From Anaeromonas frigoriresistens (lineage in GTDB: Bacteria > Bacillota > Clostridia > Tissierellales > SIT17): a stretch of DNA of 64,000 nt. The notes beneath the pieces are model-generated. The model saw only the letters and a list, made by a program, of their open reading frames with translations. It was not told the origin of the DNA and ran no database searches. Below, one piece after another: positions 18,567-27,054 of the stretch (its first letter is position 1; each line of letters opens with the position of its first letter). The stretch covers positions 124,001-188,000 of the forward strand of contig NZ_WSFT01000036.1 in assembly GCF_016820655.1 (NCBI RefSeq). The letters run 5' to 3'. Both the position numbers and the translations under genes were made by a program.

Positions 18567-18581
18567 ATGTAAAAAAAGCTA

Positions 18582-18611
18582 TTGACATATATTTTGTATT
18601 AAGAGTATAAT
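18582..18611 (+). promoter_or_regulatory. Promoter of TetR-controlled ABC operon
   Basis: TTGACA, 18-base spacer, TATAAT, immediately upstream of the double operator. Confidence 0.8.
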
Positions 18612-18623
18612 TAAATTAAGTCA

Positions 18624-18653
18624 TAGACCGCATGGTCTAGACTGAATAGTCTA
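18624..18653. promoter_or_regulatory. Tandem TetR-type operators
   Basis: Two overlapping palindromes, TAGACC-gcat-GGTCTA and TAGACT-gaat-AGTCTA, start 14 bases apart between the -10 box and the ABC ATPase start. The flanking TCATAGAC and GTCTATGA make the whole block an inverted repeat. Placement just downstream of the promoter fits repression by the TetR encoded at the end of this operon. Confidence 0.7.
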
Positions 18654-18668
18654 TGAGGGGGTTTAATA

Positions 18669-19520
18669 ATGTTTAAAGTTAATGATCTAACATTTAAGTA
18701 TCCTAAGAATAAGGAAAATACAATAAAAGGAATCAGTTTTGAGATAAAAGAAGGGGAAATATTTGGTCTGCTAGGTCCTAGTGGTGTAGGTAAAAGTACT
18801 ACTCAGAAGATACTGACTAAATTATTAAAGGATTATACTGGAGAGGTAACTTATAAAGAAAAGAGATTAAAAGAATATAATAAAGAGTTTTATCAAGAAA
18901 TAGGAGTAGGGTTTGAGATGCCAGTTCACTTTTCTAAACTTACTGCAGAAGAAAATTTGAGTTTTTTTAAGAAATTATATAAATCACAAGCGGATACTGA
19001 TGAATTATTAAAAAGAGTTGGACTATATGAAGATAAAGATAAAAAAGTTAATGAATTTTCTAAAGGTATGAAAACAAGACTTAATTTTGTAAGAGCATTA
19101 ATAAATAATCCAAAGATATTATTTTTAGATGAACCTACTAATGGGCTTGATCCCAAGAATGCTAGAATTATAAAAAATATAATCAAGGAATTTAAGCAAG
19201 ATGGGGGAACTGTTCTTTTGACATCCCATTTAATGAATGATGTGGATGAATTATGTGATAGGGTTGCTTTCATGGCTAATGGTAAAATAGCTGAGATTGA
19301 TACCCCTAAAAATCTTAAGTTAAAGCATGGGCAAAGAAGAGTAGAAATAGAGTATGATGATAAAGAAGTAGTAAAAGACTCTTTTGATTTAGATAATTTA
19401 GGGGGAAATGATGAGTTTATCAATATAGTGAAGACTAAAAAAATAATTACAATTCATAGTAAGGAAACTACTCTTGATGATATATTTATTAAGGTAACAG
19501 GGGTGGTAAAACATGACTAA
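18669..19520 (+). CDS. ABC transporter ATP-binding protein (drug-export type)
   Basis: 283 residues. Walker A GPSGVGKST, signature region EFSKGMKTRLNF and Walker B ILFLDEPTNGLDP, followed by the H-loop LLTSHL. This arrangement is the DrrA/CcmA-like exporter ATPase group. GAGGGGG precedes ATG 18669. It overlaps the first permease gene by eight bases. With two six-helix permeases and a TetR repressor it forms a four-gene export operon, probably induced by its own toxic substrate. Confidence 0.92.
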   Translation: MFKVNDLTFKYPKNKENTIKGISFEIKEGEIFGLLGPSGVGKSTTQKILTKLLKDYTGEVTYKEKRLKEYNKEFYQEIGVGFEMPVHFSKLTAEENLSFFKKLYKSQADTDELLKRVGLYEDKDKKVNEFSKGMKTRLNFVRALINNPKILFLDEPTNGLDPKNARIIKNIIKEFKQDGGTVLLTSHLMNDVDELCDRVAFMANGKIAEIDTPKNLKLKHGQRRVEIEYDDKEVVKDSFDLDNLGGNDEFINIVKTKKIITIHSKETTLDDIFIKVTGVVKHD

Positions 19521-20241
19521 TTTTAAACCACTATTAATTGGAGAGATTCAACGAATGAAGAAGTATAATATTCTAGGTGCAAGTTTAGTAGTTTCTCTGT
19601 TATGGATAGGAGTAATGTATTTTACCAAAATAGATGATGTAACTTCTTTATTTCCATTATTAGTATATTTTGAGGCTATCTCAATGTCGATGTTAATGAT
19701 AGGAGTAACGATGTTTTTTGAAAAACAAGAAGGTGTTATCAAAACCTTGTTAGTATCTCCTATAAGTAAAACAGAATATATTATGGCTAAAACCTTTAGT
19801 AATATAGTATCAAACTTAATAACATTCTTTTTACTTTATGGTTATGCTAGAATATTTAAAGAGGTAGACATAAACATACTTTGGTTTACATTATCAATTA
19901 TATTAATTGCATTTTTCCACTCCTTGATTGGGTTTATATTAACTTATTATTCAAAGGACTTTACTAATTTATTAATTGGGATGATGAAGTATATCTTTGT
20001 ATTAATGATTCCGGTATCGTTACAAGATTTAGGATTTATAAAAAGTGAAGTATTTAATAAAGTATTATATATATTACCCACTAAAGCATCAATGATTTTA
20101 TTAGAAGGATCTAGTGGTGGGGGAGTTGAAAAATGGAAAATATATTTTTCAATAGCATATCTTGTATTAGCATCTATATTAATATATATAGTGGTATCTA
20201 AAAAGTTCGATGAATTTGCTATAAAAGAAAGTGGGGTTTAA
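19513..20241 (+). CDS. ABC exporter permease 1
   Basis: 242 residues, about six transmembrane helices. FEKQEGVIKTLLVSPISKTEYIMAKT is the conserved ABC-2 cytosolic loop. It resembles the permeases of fluoroquinolone-export-type systems, by family resemblance only. It overlaps the ATPase gene at its start, and its stop overlaps the region before the next permease. Confidence 0.85.
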   Translation: MTNFKPLLIGEIQRMKKYNILGASLVVSLLWIGVMYFTKIDDVTSLFPLLVYFEAISMSMLMIGVTMFFEKQEGVIKTLLVSPISKTEYIMAKTFSNIVSNLITFFLLYGYARIFKEVDINILWFTLSIILIAFFHSLIGFILTYYSKDFTNLLIGMMKYIFVLMIPVSLQDLGFIKSEVFNKVLYILPTKASMILLEGSSGGGVEKWKIYFSIAYLVLASILIYIVVSKKFDEFAIKESGV

Positions 20242-20242
20242 T

Positions 20243-20968
20243 ATGTTTAAAAATTTTATAGTAAGTGAATTTAAAAAATGGATTAGAGATTCAATTATGA
20301 AATTTCTTTTATTCTACCCTATAATTTTGGGACTAATAGGGCGATATGCTTTACCTATTATAGCTGAGAACAGTGGGTTTAGTATTGAAAGGTATGCAGA
20401 TTTGATCTTAGTAATATTAACGTTATTCACTCCTCATATTTATGGGGCCTTAATAGGATTTTCTATACTAGATGATAGAGATGATAATATCCTTAGTTCT
20501 ATTAAAGTAACACCTTTAGGGATCAATCAATTCTTATCCTTTAGAATAGCAATGGCCTTTGTGTTATGTTTTTTAGGTACGGTATTTGTTATGTGGTTTT
20601 CTGATGTAGGAGATATATCTATGATTAATATTATATCCTTAGCATTTTTAGCCTCTTTAGCTGCTCCTATGACAGGATTACTTATAAATTCTATTTCATC
20701 TAATAAAATAGAAGGGTTTGCAGTAGTGAAAGGCTCCGGAACTATATTAGCATTCCCAATAATAGCTCTGTTCTTTATAGATAAAAAAGAGTTCTTTTTT
20801 TCTTTTGCTCCTGGATTTTGGCCAGCTAAAGCTATAAGTAGTCTAATTCGAGGTGAAGAATTATTACAATTAAGTTATAGTCAATATTATCTAATTGGTC
20901 TAGTATATGTTATTATATTAAATATATTAGTTTATAATATATTCGTAAGAAAGACTCAACAAGATTAA
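20243..20968 (+). CDS. ABC exporter permease 2
   Basis: 241 residues, about six helices, with an ABC-2-like loop (DDRDDNILSSIKVTPLGINQFLSFR). ATG 20243 is chosen over GTG 20231, which overlaps the ribosome site GTGGGG. It is a paralogue partner of the upstream permease, so the exporter is probably a heterodimer in the membrane. Confidence 0.83.
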   Translation: MFKNFIVSEFKKWIRDSIMKFLLFYPIILGLIGRYALPIIAENSGFSIERYADLILVILTLFTPHIYGALIGFSILDDRDDNILSSIKVTPLGINQFLSFRIAMAFVLCFLGTVFVMWFSDVGDISMINIISLAFLASLAAPMTGLLINSISSNKIEGFAVVKGSGTILAFPIIALFFIDKKEFFFSFAPGFWPAKAISSLIRGEELLQLSYSQYYLIGLVYVIILNILVYNIFVRKTQQD

Positions 20969-20985
20969 TATAGAGGTGAAATAGC

Positions 20986-21588
20986 TTGAGTGAAGATAAA
21001 GAAAAAAGTTTTGAAAGAAAAGAAGAACTAATAAATACTGCTATGAAAGAATTTGGAGAAAAGGGATATAGGAATGCTTCTCTAAATAATATTTTAAAAG
21101 AAGTTGGAATAAGTAAAGGGACATTCTATTATCATTTTAAAAATAAAGAGAGTTTGTATATATACCTTATAAATATGTTAGTTGATAGAAAGATCAAGTT
21201 TTTTGAATATAATATCCCTAAAGAAGCTTATGAGAAAGACTTATTTGAATTATTGAAAGTGTATACTATAGTGGGGATGAAATTTGCCAAAGAAAATCCT
21301 TATATAGCAAGTTTTTCTCAAACTTTAATGAGTAATAGAGATAGCGATATTAATAAAAAAGTAATGAATGACGTTGCAGGAGAAAGACAAGATTATATGG
21401 TAGTTCTTATAAACCGAGCTTATGATAGAGGAGAAATAAGAAACGACTTATCTAGAAATTTTGTAAGTAATTTAATAATTCACTTATTCGCTAATATATA
21501 CGAATTAACGTCTATAGATAAAATAGAAGATTTTGAACCAGCTTTGGAAAATTTAATTAAGTTTTTAAAGAATGGTTTAGCTAAATAA
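20986..21588 (+). CDS. TetR-family repressor of the ABC operon
   Basis: 200 residues. N-terminal HTH: AMKEFGEKGYRNASLNNIL, then EVGISKGTFYYHFKNKESLY, the TetR signature. TTG start with GAGGTG seven bases upstream. The C-terminal ligand domain is helical. As the last gene of the exporter operon it likely autoregulates through the tandem operators at 18624-18653. Confidence 0.9.
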   Translation: MSEDKEKSFERKEELINTAMKEFGEKGYRNASLNNILKEVGISKGTFYYHFKNKESLYIYLINMLVDRKIKFFEYNIPKEAYEKDLFELLKVYTIVGMKFAKENPYIASFSQTLMSNRDSDINKKVMNDVAGERQDYMVVLINRAYDRGEIRNDLSRNFVSNLIIHLFANIYELTSIDKIEDFEPALENLIKFLKNGLAK

Positions 21589-21618
21589 ATAGTTCATCAC
21601 CTAGGTGATGAACTATTT
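21587..21618 (+). terminator. Terminator of ABC/TetR operon
   Basis: AAATAGTTCATCACC paired with GGTGATGAACTATTT. Confidence 0.85.
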
Positions 21619-21667
21619 ATTTATGTTATAGTATAATTGAATTATATAGTGGACGGAGGGAGATAGA

Positions 21668-23437
21668 ATGATAGAAAAGGGAAATGAACTTAATATGATT
21701 TATGAAACTCTAGTGAGAGTATCAAATGCTATAGTTAGTGTAATTAATGTTGACATCACAATAGTAGACAAGAGTCTAAATAGAATAGCCGGAACAGGAA
21801 GATATGTAGATAATATTGGAGAAAAATTAAATGAAAATTGTCTCTTTGCTTATGCTTTAGAAAAGGGAGAAAGTTTTATTATAGAAAACCCCAGATATCA
21901 TGAAGCTTGTACTAGTTGTGAAAATAGATGTAACTGTAAAGAATGGGCTCAGGTATGTTGTCCTATAAAAGTTGATGATAAAATAGAAGGCATTATAGGA
22001 TTAATAGCTTTTAATAAGGAACAGAAAAATATAATTAAGAATAATAAAGATAATCTATTGGAGTTTTTAAATAGAATGGCAGATTTGATATCTTCAAAGG
22101 TAAAGGAAAATAGAAAGAAAGAAGAAATTATACTTATGGCTGAAGAATTGGAGATATTACTAAATTCAATGGACACTGGAGTAGTATCTACAGACGATAG
22201 AGGTAAAATAAAGAGATATAATTCAATAGCTAAAGAAATGTTTAATATAGATGAAAATGATTTTATAGATGTAATAATACAAGATATTCCAATAGTGCAT
22301 ATGAAAAAAAGAAAATGTCAAATTCACAATAAAGAGTTTCAATATATAAATAATGGTAAGAAGTATAGAGCATTTTATAATGTGAAGCCTATAGTTATTG
22401 AAGGAGAGGTTACTGGTTATATATTTACTTTTAATAAAATGAAGGAAATACTGAAGGTGTTTAATGATTTATCCACTACTCATATGGTAACAACTTTTGA
22501 TGACATAATTGGAAATAGTATTGAAATTGAAAAGGTAAAAGAATATGCACGCAATATATCTAAGGGAAATTCTACTGTGTTGATTCAAGGGGAAAGTGGA
22601 ACTGGAAAGGAATTATTTGCTCGTTCAATACACTATCTAAGTGATAGACGAGATAAACCTTTTATAGCTATAAACTGTACGGCAATTCCGGAGAATTTAA
22701 TTGAGAGTGAATTATTTGGATACGAAGAGGGAGCATTTACAGGAGCAAAAAAGGGTGGTAAATTGGGGAAATTTGAACTGGCTCATAAAGGAACTATCTT
22801 TTTAGATGAGATAGGAGATATGCCCTTGAACTTACAAACAAAGCTATTAAGAGTTCTTCAAGAAAATGTTATAGAAAGAGTAGGAGGAAGCAGTATCATT
22901 CCTGTGGATGTAAGAGTTATTACTGCATCAAATAAAATATTAGAAGAGAAGGTTCAGGATAAGGAGTTTAGAGAAGATCTGTTTTATAGATTAAATGTTA
23001 TTCCAATAAATCTTCCTCCCTTAAGAGAAAGAATAGATGATATAGAAATACTATCAAATGATTTTCTTCAGAAATTTAATTATAAACTAAATCGTAATAT
23101 AAAAAAGATAGATAAGTCGGTAATTAATCTTTTTAAAGGGTATAACTGGCCAGGAAATGTAAGAGAGCTTGAAAATGTAGTAGAATATGCAGTGAATATG
23201 TGTGCATCAGATACTATAGAGTTGACTAACCTTCCTAGAAAACTTAAAGAATCAACCACCTATACTAACAAACTAGAAAATAATAACATTATTCCCCTAA
23301 AAGATTTAGAGAAAGCAGAGATTAATAAAGCTTTGATTAAATTCGGTAGAGATAGTGATGGAATTAAACAAGCTGCCAATGAGTTAGGTATAAGTAGAGC
23401 AACTATGTATAGAAAAATAAAAACTTATGGTATATAG
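21668..23437 (+). CDS. Sigma-54-dependent activator with Cys-rich GAF-like sensor and PAS domain (CdsR-like)
   Basis: 589 residues. An N-terminal GAF-like domain (about 1-145) carries a Cys cluster, CTSCENRCNCKEW then CCP. A PAS domain follows (about 155-265), then AAA+ (about 280-510) with Walker A GESGTGKE, sigma-54 contact loop EGAFTGA and R-finger region, and a Fis-type HTH ending SRATMYRKIKTYGI. It lies directly upstream of a -24/-12 promoter and three palindromes, so it almost certainly drives the cysteine desulfidase-ridA operon. In Clostridioides difficile a sigma-54 activator, CdsR, controls cysteine degradation, and I infer equivalent function here. Confidence 0.9.
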   Translation: MIEKGNELNMIYETLVRVSNAIVSVINVDITIVDKSLNRIAGTGRYVDNIGEKLNENCLFAYALEKGESFIIENPRYHEACTSCENRCNCKEWAQVCCPIKVDDKIEGIIGLIAFNKEQKNIIKNNKDNLLEFLNRMADLISSKVKENRKKEEIILMAEELEILLNSMDTGVVSTDDRGKIKRYNSIAKEMFNIDENDFIDVIIQDIPIVHMKKRKCQIHNKEFQYINNGKKYRAFYNVKPIVIEGEVTGYIFTFNKMKEILKVFNDLSTTHMVTTFDDIIGNSIEIEKVKEYARNISKGNSTVLIQGESGTGKELFARSIHYLSDRRDKPFIAINCTAIPENLIESELFGYEEGAFTGAKKGGKLGKFELAHKGTIFLDEIGDMPLNLQTKLLRVLQENVIERVGGSSIIPVDVRVITASNKILEEKVQDKEFREDLFYRLNVIPINLPPLRERIDDIEILSNDFLQKFNYKLNRNIKKIDKSVINLFKGYNWPGNVRELENVVEYAVNMCASDTIELTNLPRKLKESTTYTNKLENNNIIPLKDLEKAEINKALIKFGRDSDGIKQAANELGISRATMYRKIKTYGI

Positions 23438-23441
23438 AAAG

Positions 23442-23506
23442 TCTCAAGTTGAGATAAAAATCTCAATATGAGACTTATTTTTTAGGGTTTTAGTCTCATA
23501 TTGAGA
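23442..23506. promoter_or_regulatory. Three upstream activator palindromes (UAS)
   Basis: TCTCAAGTTGAGA (23442-23454), TCTCAATATGAGA (23461-23473) and TCTCATATTGAGA (23494-23506), all of the form TCTCA-N3-TGAGA. They lie about 35-95 bases upstream of the -24 element, the usual enhancer zone. The second and third copies, with their flanks, are also inverted copies of each other, giving a 17-bp stem that may end transcription of the regulator gene. Confidence 0.8.
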
Positions 23507-23537
23507 TTAACATGACTTGAATCCGCATAAATAGTTA

Positions 23538-23553
23538 TGGCATGAATGTTGCA
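23538..23553 (+). promoter_or_regulatory. Sigma-54 (-24/-12) promoter of cysteine desulfidase operon
   Basis: TGGCATGAATGTTGCA matches the consensus TGGCAC-N5-TTGCA with correct spacing, 45 bases before the start codon. Confidence 0.9.
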
Positions 23554-23597
23554 ATAAATATTAATAAGAAATTAAATACTATAATTAGGGTGATTGT

Positions 23598-24887
23598 ATG
23601 AAATTAGAAAATATGATTATTGATATTTTGAAAGATGAAGTTATACCTGCGATGGGATGTACTGAACCTGTAGCAGTAGCATATGCCTGCGGTAAGACTA
23701 AAGAAATTCATAATAATAAAGAAATAAATATGATAGAGATATTAGTTAGCCCTAATATATATAAAAATGGTTTAGGTGTAGGGGTCCCGAATACAGAAGA
23801 AGTTGGGTTAGATATAGCAGGAGCATTAGGCATAGTTATAGGTAATGGAGATAAAGGACTACAAATCCTTGGAGATGTTAATAAGGGACATGTGGATAAG
23901 GCTCATAGATTAATGGATAAAGATAAGTTTAAAGTTTCTATAAAAGATACAGATAAAAAGATATATATAGAAGTTAATATCAAGTCAGAAAGTCATCAAA
24001 CTAAACTTATAATAGAAGACAAGCATAATGAAATAGTATACATTGAAAAGGGAAGAGATATTCTATATAAAAAAGAAAATAAGTTAGAAAATACCACTGG
24101 AAAAGATTTTAGCTATTTACAAAAACAAAGAATAAAGGATATTATAAAATCAATAGAAGATTTAGATGCTAAACGGTTAGACTTTTTATTGGATGGAATT
24201 TATATGAATGAAAAAATAGCTGCTGCTGGACTAAAGAAAAAACTAGGGATTGGAGTAGGCTATGATATGAAGCAATGGATAAACAAAGGAATATTATCTG
24301 ATGACCTATTGAATAATGCGATGATGCTTACAGCGGCTGGAGCTGATGCTAGAATGTCTGGGATTAATATGCCAGTAATGAGTTCAAATGGAAGTGGAAA
24401 TAATGGACTTACAGCAATACTTCCTATAGTTGCCTATAATAATAAATTTCCACAAAATGAAGAGAAGCTTATAAAGGGATTAGCTATAAGTCATATAATA
24501 AATTGCTATATAAAAAGCTATATTGGAAGACTCTCAGCACTATGTGGATGTGGTGTAGCTGCTGCTACTGGAGCAAGTGCAGCTATAACATGGATAATGG
24601 GGGGAGATTATAAACAGGTAGATGGAGCTATTAAGAATATGATAGCTAATATAAGTGGAATGATATGTGATGGAGCTAAAGGTAGTTGTGCATTAAAGGT
24701 CTCTACATCAGCATCTGTTGCTATTCAATCAGCTCTTTTAGCCATCAATAATACTATAACCTTTGAGAAAAATGGTATCATAGCAGAAACTGCTGAAGAA
24801 ACTATTAAGAACTTAGCATGGATTAGTACAGAAGGAATGGTTAAAACAGATAGAGTTATATTAGATATAATGAAGAATATGGCATAG
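23598..24887 (+). CDS. L-cysteine desulfidase / UPF0597 (CyuA/YhaM) family
   Basis: 429-residue Fe-S enzyme of the UPF0597 family that breaks L-cysteine into pyruvate, ammonia and sulfide. Conserved Cys lie in AMGCTEPVAVAYACG near the N-terminus, in LCGCGVAAATGAS, and in MICDGAKGSCALKVS, the cluster ligands seen in family members. RidA follows 30 bases later, fitting removal of the reactive enamine/imine (2-aminoacrylate) released by cysteine cleavage. Expression is predicted to be sigma-54-dependent through the adjacent Cys-rich activator. The related C. difficile gene is called cdsB. A serine-like substrate cannot be excluded. Confidence 0.88.
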   Translation: MKLENMIIDILKDEVIPAMGCTEPVAVAYACGKTKEIHNNKEINMIEILVSPNIYKNGLGVGVPNTEEVGLDIAGALGIVIGNGDKGLQILGDVNKGHVDKAHRLMDKDKFKVSIKDTDKKIYIEVNIKSESHQTKLIIEDKHNEIVYIEKGRDILYKKENKLENTTGKDFSYLQKQRIKDIIKSIEDLDAKRLDFLLDGIYMNEKIAAAGLKKKLGIGVGYDMKQWINKGILSDDLLNNAMMLTAAGADARMSGINMPVMSSNGSGNNGLTAILPIVAYNNKFPQNEEKLIKGLAISHIINCYIKSYIGRLSALCGCGVAAATGASAAITWIMGGDYKQVDGAIKNMIANISGMICDGAKGSCALKVSTSASVAIQSALLAINNTITFEKNGIIAETAEETIKNLAWISTEGMVKTDRVILDIMKNMA

Positions 24888-24917
24888 CTTTATCTTAAAA
24901 ATAAAGGAGGAATTAAT

Positions 24918-25298
24918 ATGGAAAAAAACATAATATCAACAACGAAGGCACCAGCTGCTATAGGACCTTATTCCCAAGGTATAAAAGCAGGTAATATGGT
25001 ATTTACATCAGGACAATTACCAATGGATCCTGAGACTGGTGAATTAATAACAAAGGATATAAAATCAGAAGCAAGACAATCTTTGAGTAATTTAAAAGCA
25101 GTTTTAGCAGAGGCTGGAGCTACATTAGAAGATGTAGTGAAGGTAACAGTATTTATAAAAGACATGAACCAATTTGGAGATATAAATGAAGTGTATGGAG
25201 AGTTTTTTAACACCCATAAACCAGCAAGAAGTTGCGTAGAAGTAGCAAGACTTCCTAAAGATGCAAATGTAGAGATAGAAGCAATAGCAATAGTATAA
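24918..25298 (+). CDS. ridA: RidA family enamine/imine deaminase
   Basis: 126 residues, full length. N-terminal [19 protein letters not shown] and C-terminal [25 protein letters not shown] match the RidA (YjgF) signature, with the substrate-binding Arg in the latter. It hydrolyses 2-aminoacrylate and similar intermediates, and sits directly after the cysteine desulfidase that would generate one. AAAGGAGG precedes the ATG. Confidence 0.95.
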   Translation: MEKNIISTTKAPAAIGPYSQGIKAGNMVFTSGQLPMDPETGELITKDIKSEARQSLSNLKAVLAEAGATLEDVVKVTVFIKDMNQFGDINEVYGEFFNTHKPARSCVEVARLPKDANVEIEAIAIV

Positions 25299-25308
25299 AT
25301 ATCAAAAT

Positions 25309-25331
25309 AACCCTGACTTAAGGTCAGGGTT
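25309..25331. terminator. Bidirectional terminator between ridA and GNAT gene
   Basis: AACCCTGAC-TTAAG-GTCAGGGTT, between convergent genes; its right edge overlaps the stop of the minus-strand gene. Confidence 0.85.
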
Positions 25332-25863
25332 AACTTATTGCTTCCATAGGCTGAATACATTTGGAGAAGAATACTGTACTAATTCCATCGCCACGGTCAT
25401 TTTCAAACATATGGAAGAGAGTATATCCGTAGTTTTGAAGTAATCTCATTTGAGGGAAATTGGAAGACCAAGTTCTTCTAACGATAAAGGGTAAAACCAA
25501 CTCAAAAGGTAATTGTTCTTCTATAAATCTATTAAACCTAGAAGCTATTTTTTGACCTCTGTGTTCTGGGTGAACACATGCTATTTTAACATAATTACAT
25601 GGTGTATATTGAGCAATTAGGTCTTCATAATAGTTGTGATAAAAAATTGAAAAACCTACTAGTTTATCTTTTGAAAAGGCTAGTATAAAATTTGATTTAT
25701 CTGTAAATAATCCTTCGAAATATTTTGTAGGCCCTAAGGGGTTATTTTCTCTAGTGGATAGTGGAGGATAAAAATCTTTATCACACAAGCATAAAAGCTC
25801 CCACATGGTATCCTTAAAGGGTAAAATATCAAATAGATTGTTAATAAATTTTAAAGTTATCAT
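25330..25863 (-). CDS. GNAT-family N-acetyltransferase
   Basis: 177 residues. VKIACVHPEHRGQKIASRFNRF is the acetyl-CoA-binding motif A of GNAT enzymes, followed by a beta strand and a C-terminal segment RLLQNYGYTLFHMFENDRGDG. GAGGTG precedes the ATG. Substrate unknown. Monocistronic, convergent with ridA. Confidence 0.82.
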   Translation of the reverse strand: MITLKFINNLFDILPFKDTMWELLCLCDKDFYPPLSTRENNPLGPTKYFEGLFTDKSNFILAFSKDKLVGFSIFYHNYYEDLIAQYTPCNYVKIACVHPEHRGQKIASRFNRFIEEQLPFELVLPFIVRRTWSSNFPQMRLLQNYGYTLFHMFENDRGDGISTVFFSKCIQPMEAIS

Positions 25864-26022
25864 TATTCACCTCGTCATATTATAATAAATTTTAGAGCTC
25901 CTAAATTTTAATTTAAATACAAATCTAAGAGTCTTAAAAAGATTATACAATATTATTTCTGAAATAACAATATATTAAATTAAATATTTAATATAATAAA
26001 TTTTCTAACAATTTTCGACTAG

Positions 26023-26907
26023 TTATATCGAAATATGGCTATAGAGTTTGTGCCATTTTTCAATAGCTTCTTTCCCATATTTTACACCTTTTTCATAATC
26101 TTTAATTAAAGTTTTACTATCTGTAGTTAGCCTTGTGGTTTCAAAATCATTTGGTGGATTTATCTCTAACACATTTACTTCTTTTGGTGGGTTTCTCATA
26201 AAATCTAAAGATTTTTGATAAACATTAGCTCGTACTTTTATAGACCTAACAAGCTCTGGGTAATTTCTTAATAATAATTTACATAAAGGATATGATTTAC
26301 TTATAGCCATGCTATAATCTACTGGTCTTGAACGAATTACCATTATATTTTTTGCTCCACGATTGTAGGCTTCTATAACTGGTATTGGATCTGCAATCCC
26401 TCCATCTGCATATTTTTTATTATCTATTTTTATATATTTTCTATATACCAAAGGTAATGCACTAGAAGCCTTTAATACATCATTAATATTATCTTTTCTA
26501 GGTTCAATATATTCGGCCTTGCCTGTTTCTATATTAGTAACCCCTATGAGATATTTTCCTTGGAATTCCATTATTTTATCGATGTTAATATCTAATTCTT
26601 TTAAAGAAATATCCCATAGCCAATCTAAATCTAATAGATCCCCTCCTTGAAGAAAACGTGTTAGATTTATAAACTCTGGCTTAGTAGAGTATTTAGTTAT
26701 GACAGTCATATTTCGTCCTTTCATGTGAGCAAGGTAACCTGAGAGGTTAGTTGCTCCAGCAGACACTCCTATGCATAAACTAAAAGGATTAAATCCTTGA
26801 GATATAAAAGTATCTAATACTCCGGCGGCAAATATTCCCCTCATAGCGCCTCCTTCTACTACCAGGGCGCTTAAGTCATTACTTTCATAAGCTTTTCTTT
26901 TTCTCAA
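26023..26907 (-). CDS. Patatin-like phospholipase (RssA-type)
   Basis: About 294 residues. Oxyanion loop EGGAMRGIFAAGVLD, nucleophile elbow IGVSAGATN (GxSxG) and catalytic Asp in YADGGIADPIPV give the Ser-Asp dyad of patatin lipases. It is cytosolic, with no signal peptide. I prefer the TTG at 26907 (AGGGTGA six bases upstream) over the in-frame GTG at 26916, which overlaps that site; the difference is three residues. Likely a lipid acyl hydrolase; substrate not defined. Confidence 0.9.
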   Translation of the reverse strand: MRKRKAYESNDLSALVVEGGAMRGIFAAGVLDTFISQGFNPFSLCIGVSAGATNLSGYLAHMKGRNMTVITKYSTKPEFINLTRFLQGGDLLDLDWLWDISLKELDINIDKIMEFQGKYLIGVTNIETGKAEYIEPRKDNINDVLKASSALPLVYRKYIKIDNKKYADGGIADPIPVIEAYNRGAKNIMVIRSRPVDYSMAISKSYPLCKLLLRNYPELVRSIKVRANVYQKSLDFMRNPPKEVNVLEINPPNDFETTRLTTDSKTLIKDYEKGVKYGKEAIEKWHKLYSHISI

Positions 26908-27054
26908 ATAAATCACCCTAACTTAATATATTATCTCTTACATTTCTATTACATGTCTTAATACATTAATTACCTAATTTACAAAGAAATAATCAAACTA
27001 TATTTTGAAGCTAAATTCATGCTATAATATTCTATGAAAAGGGGGACGAATTCT

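Noticed and set aside
18926-19423. 165-residue minus-strand frame inside the ABC ATPase gene
   Set aside because: Antisense shadow; Ser/Leu/Phe-rich composition expected from the reverse of AT-rich coding DNA.
23461-23509. Treating the 17-bp inverted repeat only as a terminator
   Set aside because: A third copy of the same palindrome at 23442 and the downstream -24/-12 promoter make activator sites the better reading, though it may also terminate the regulator transcript.
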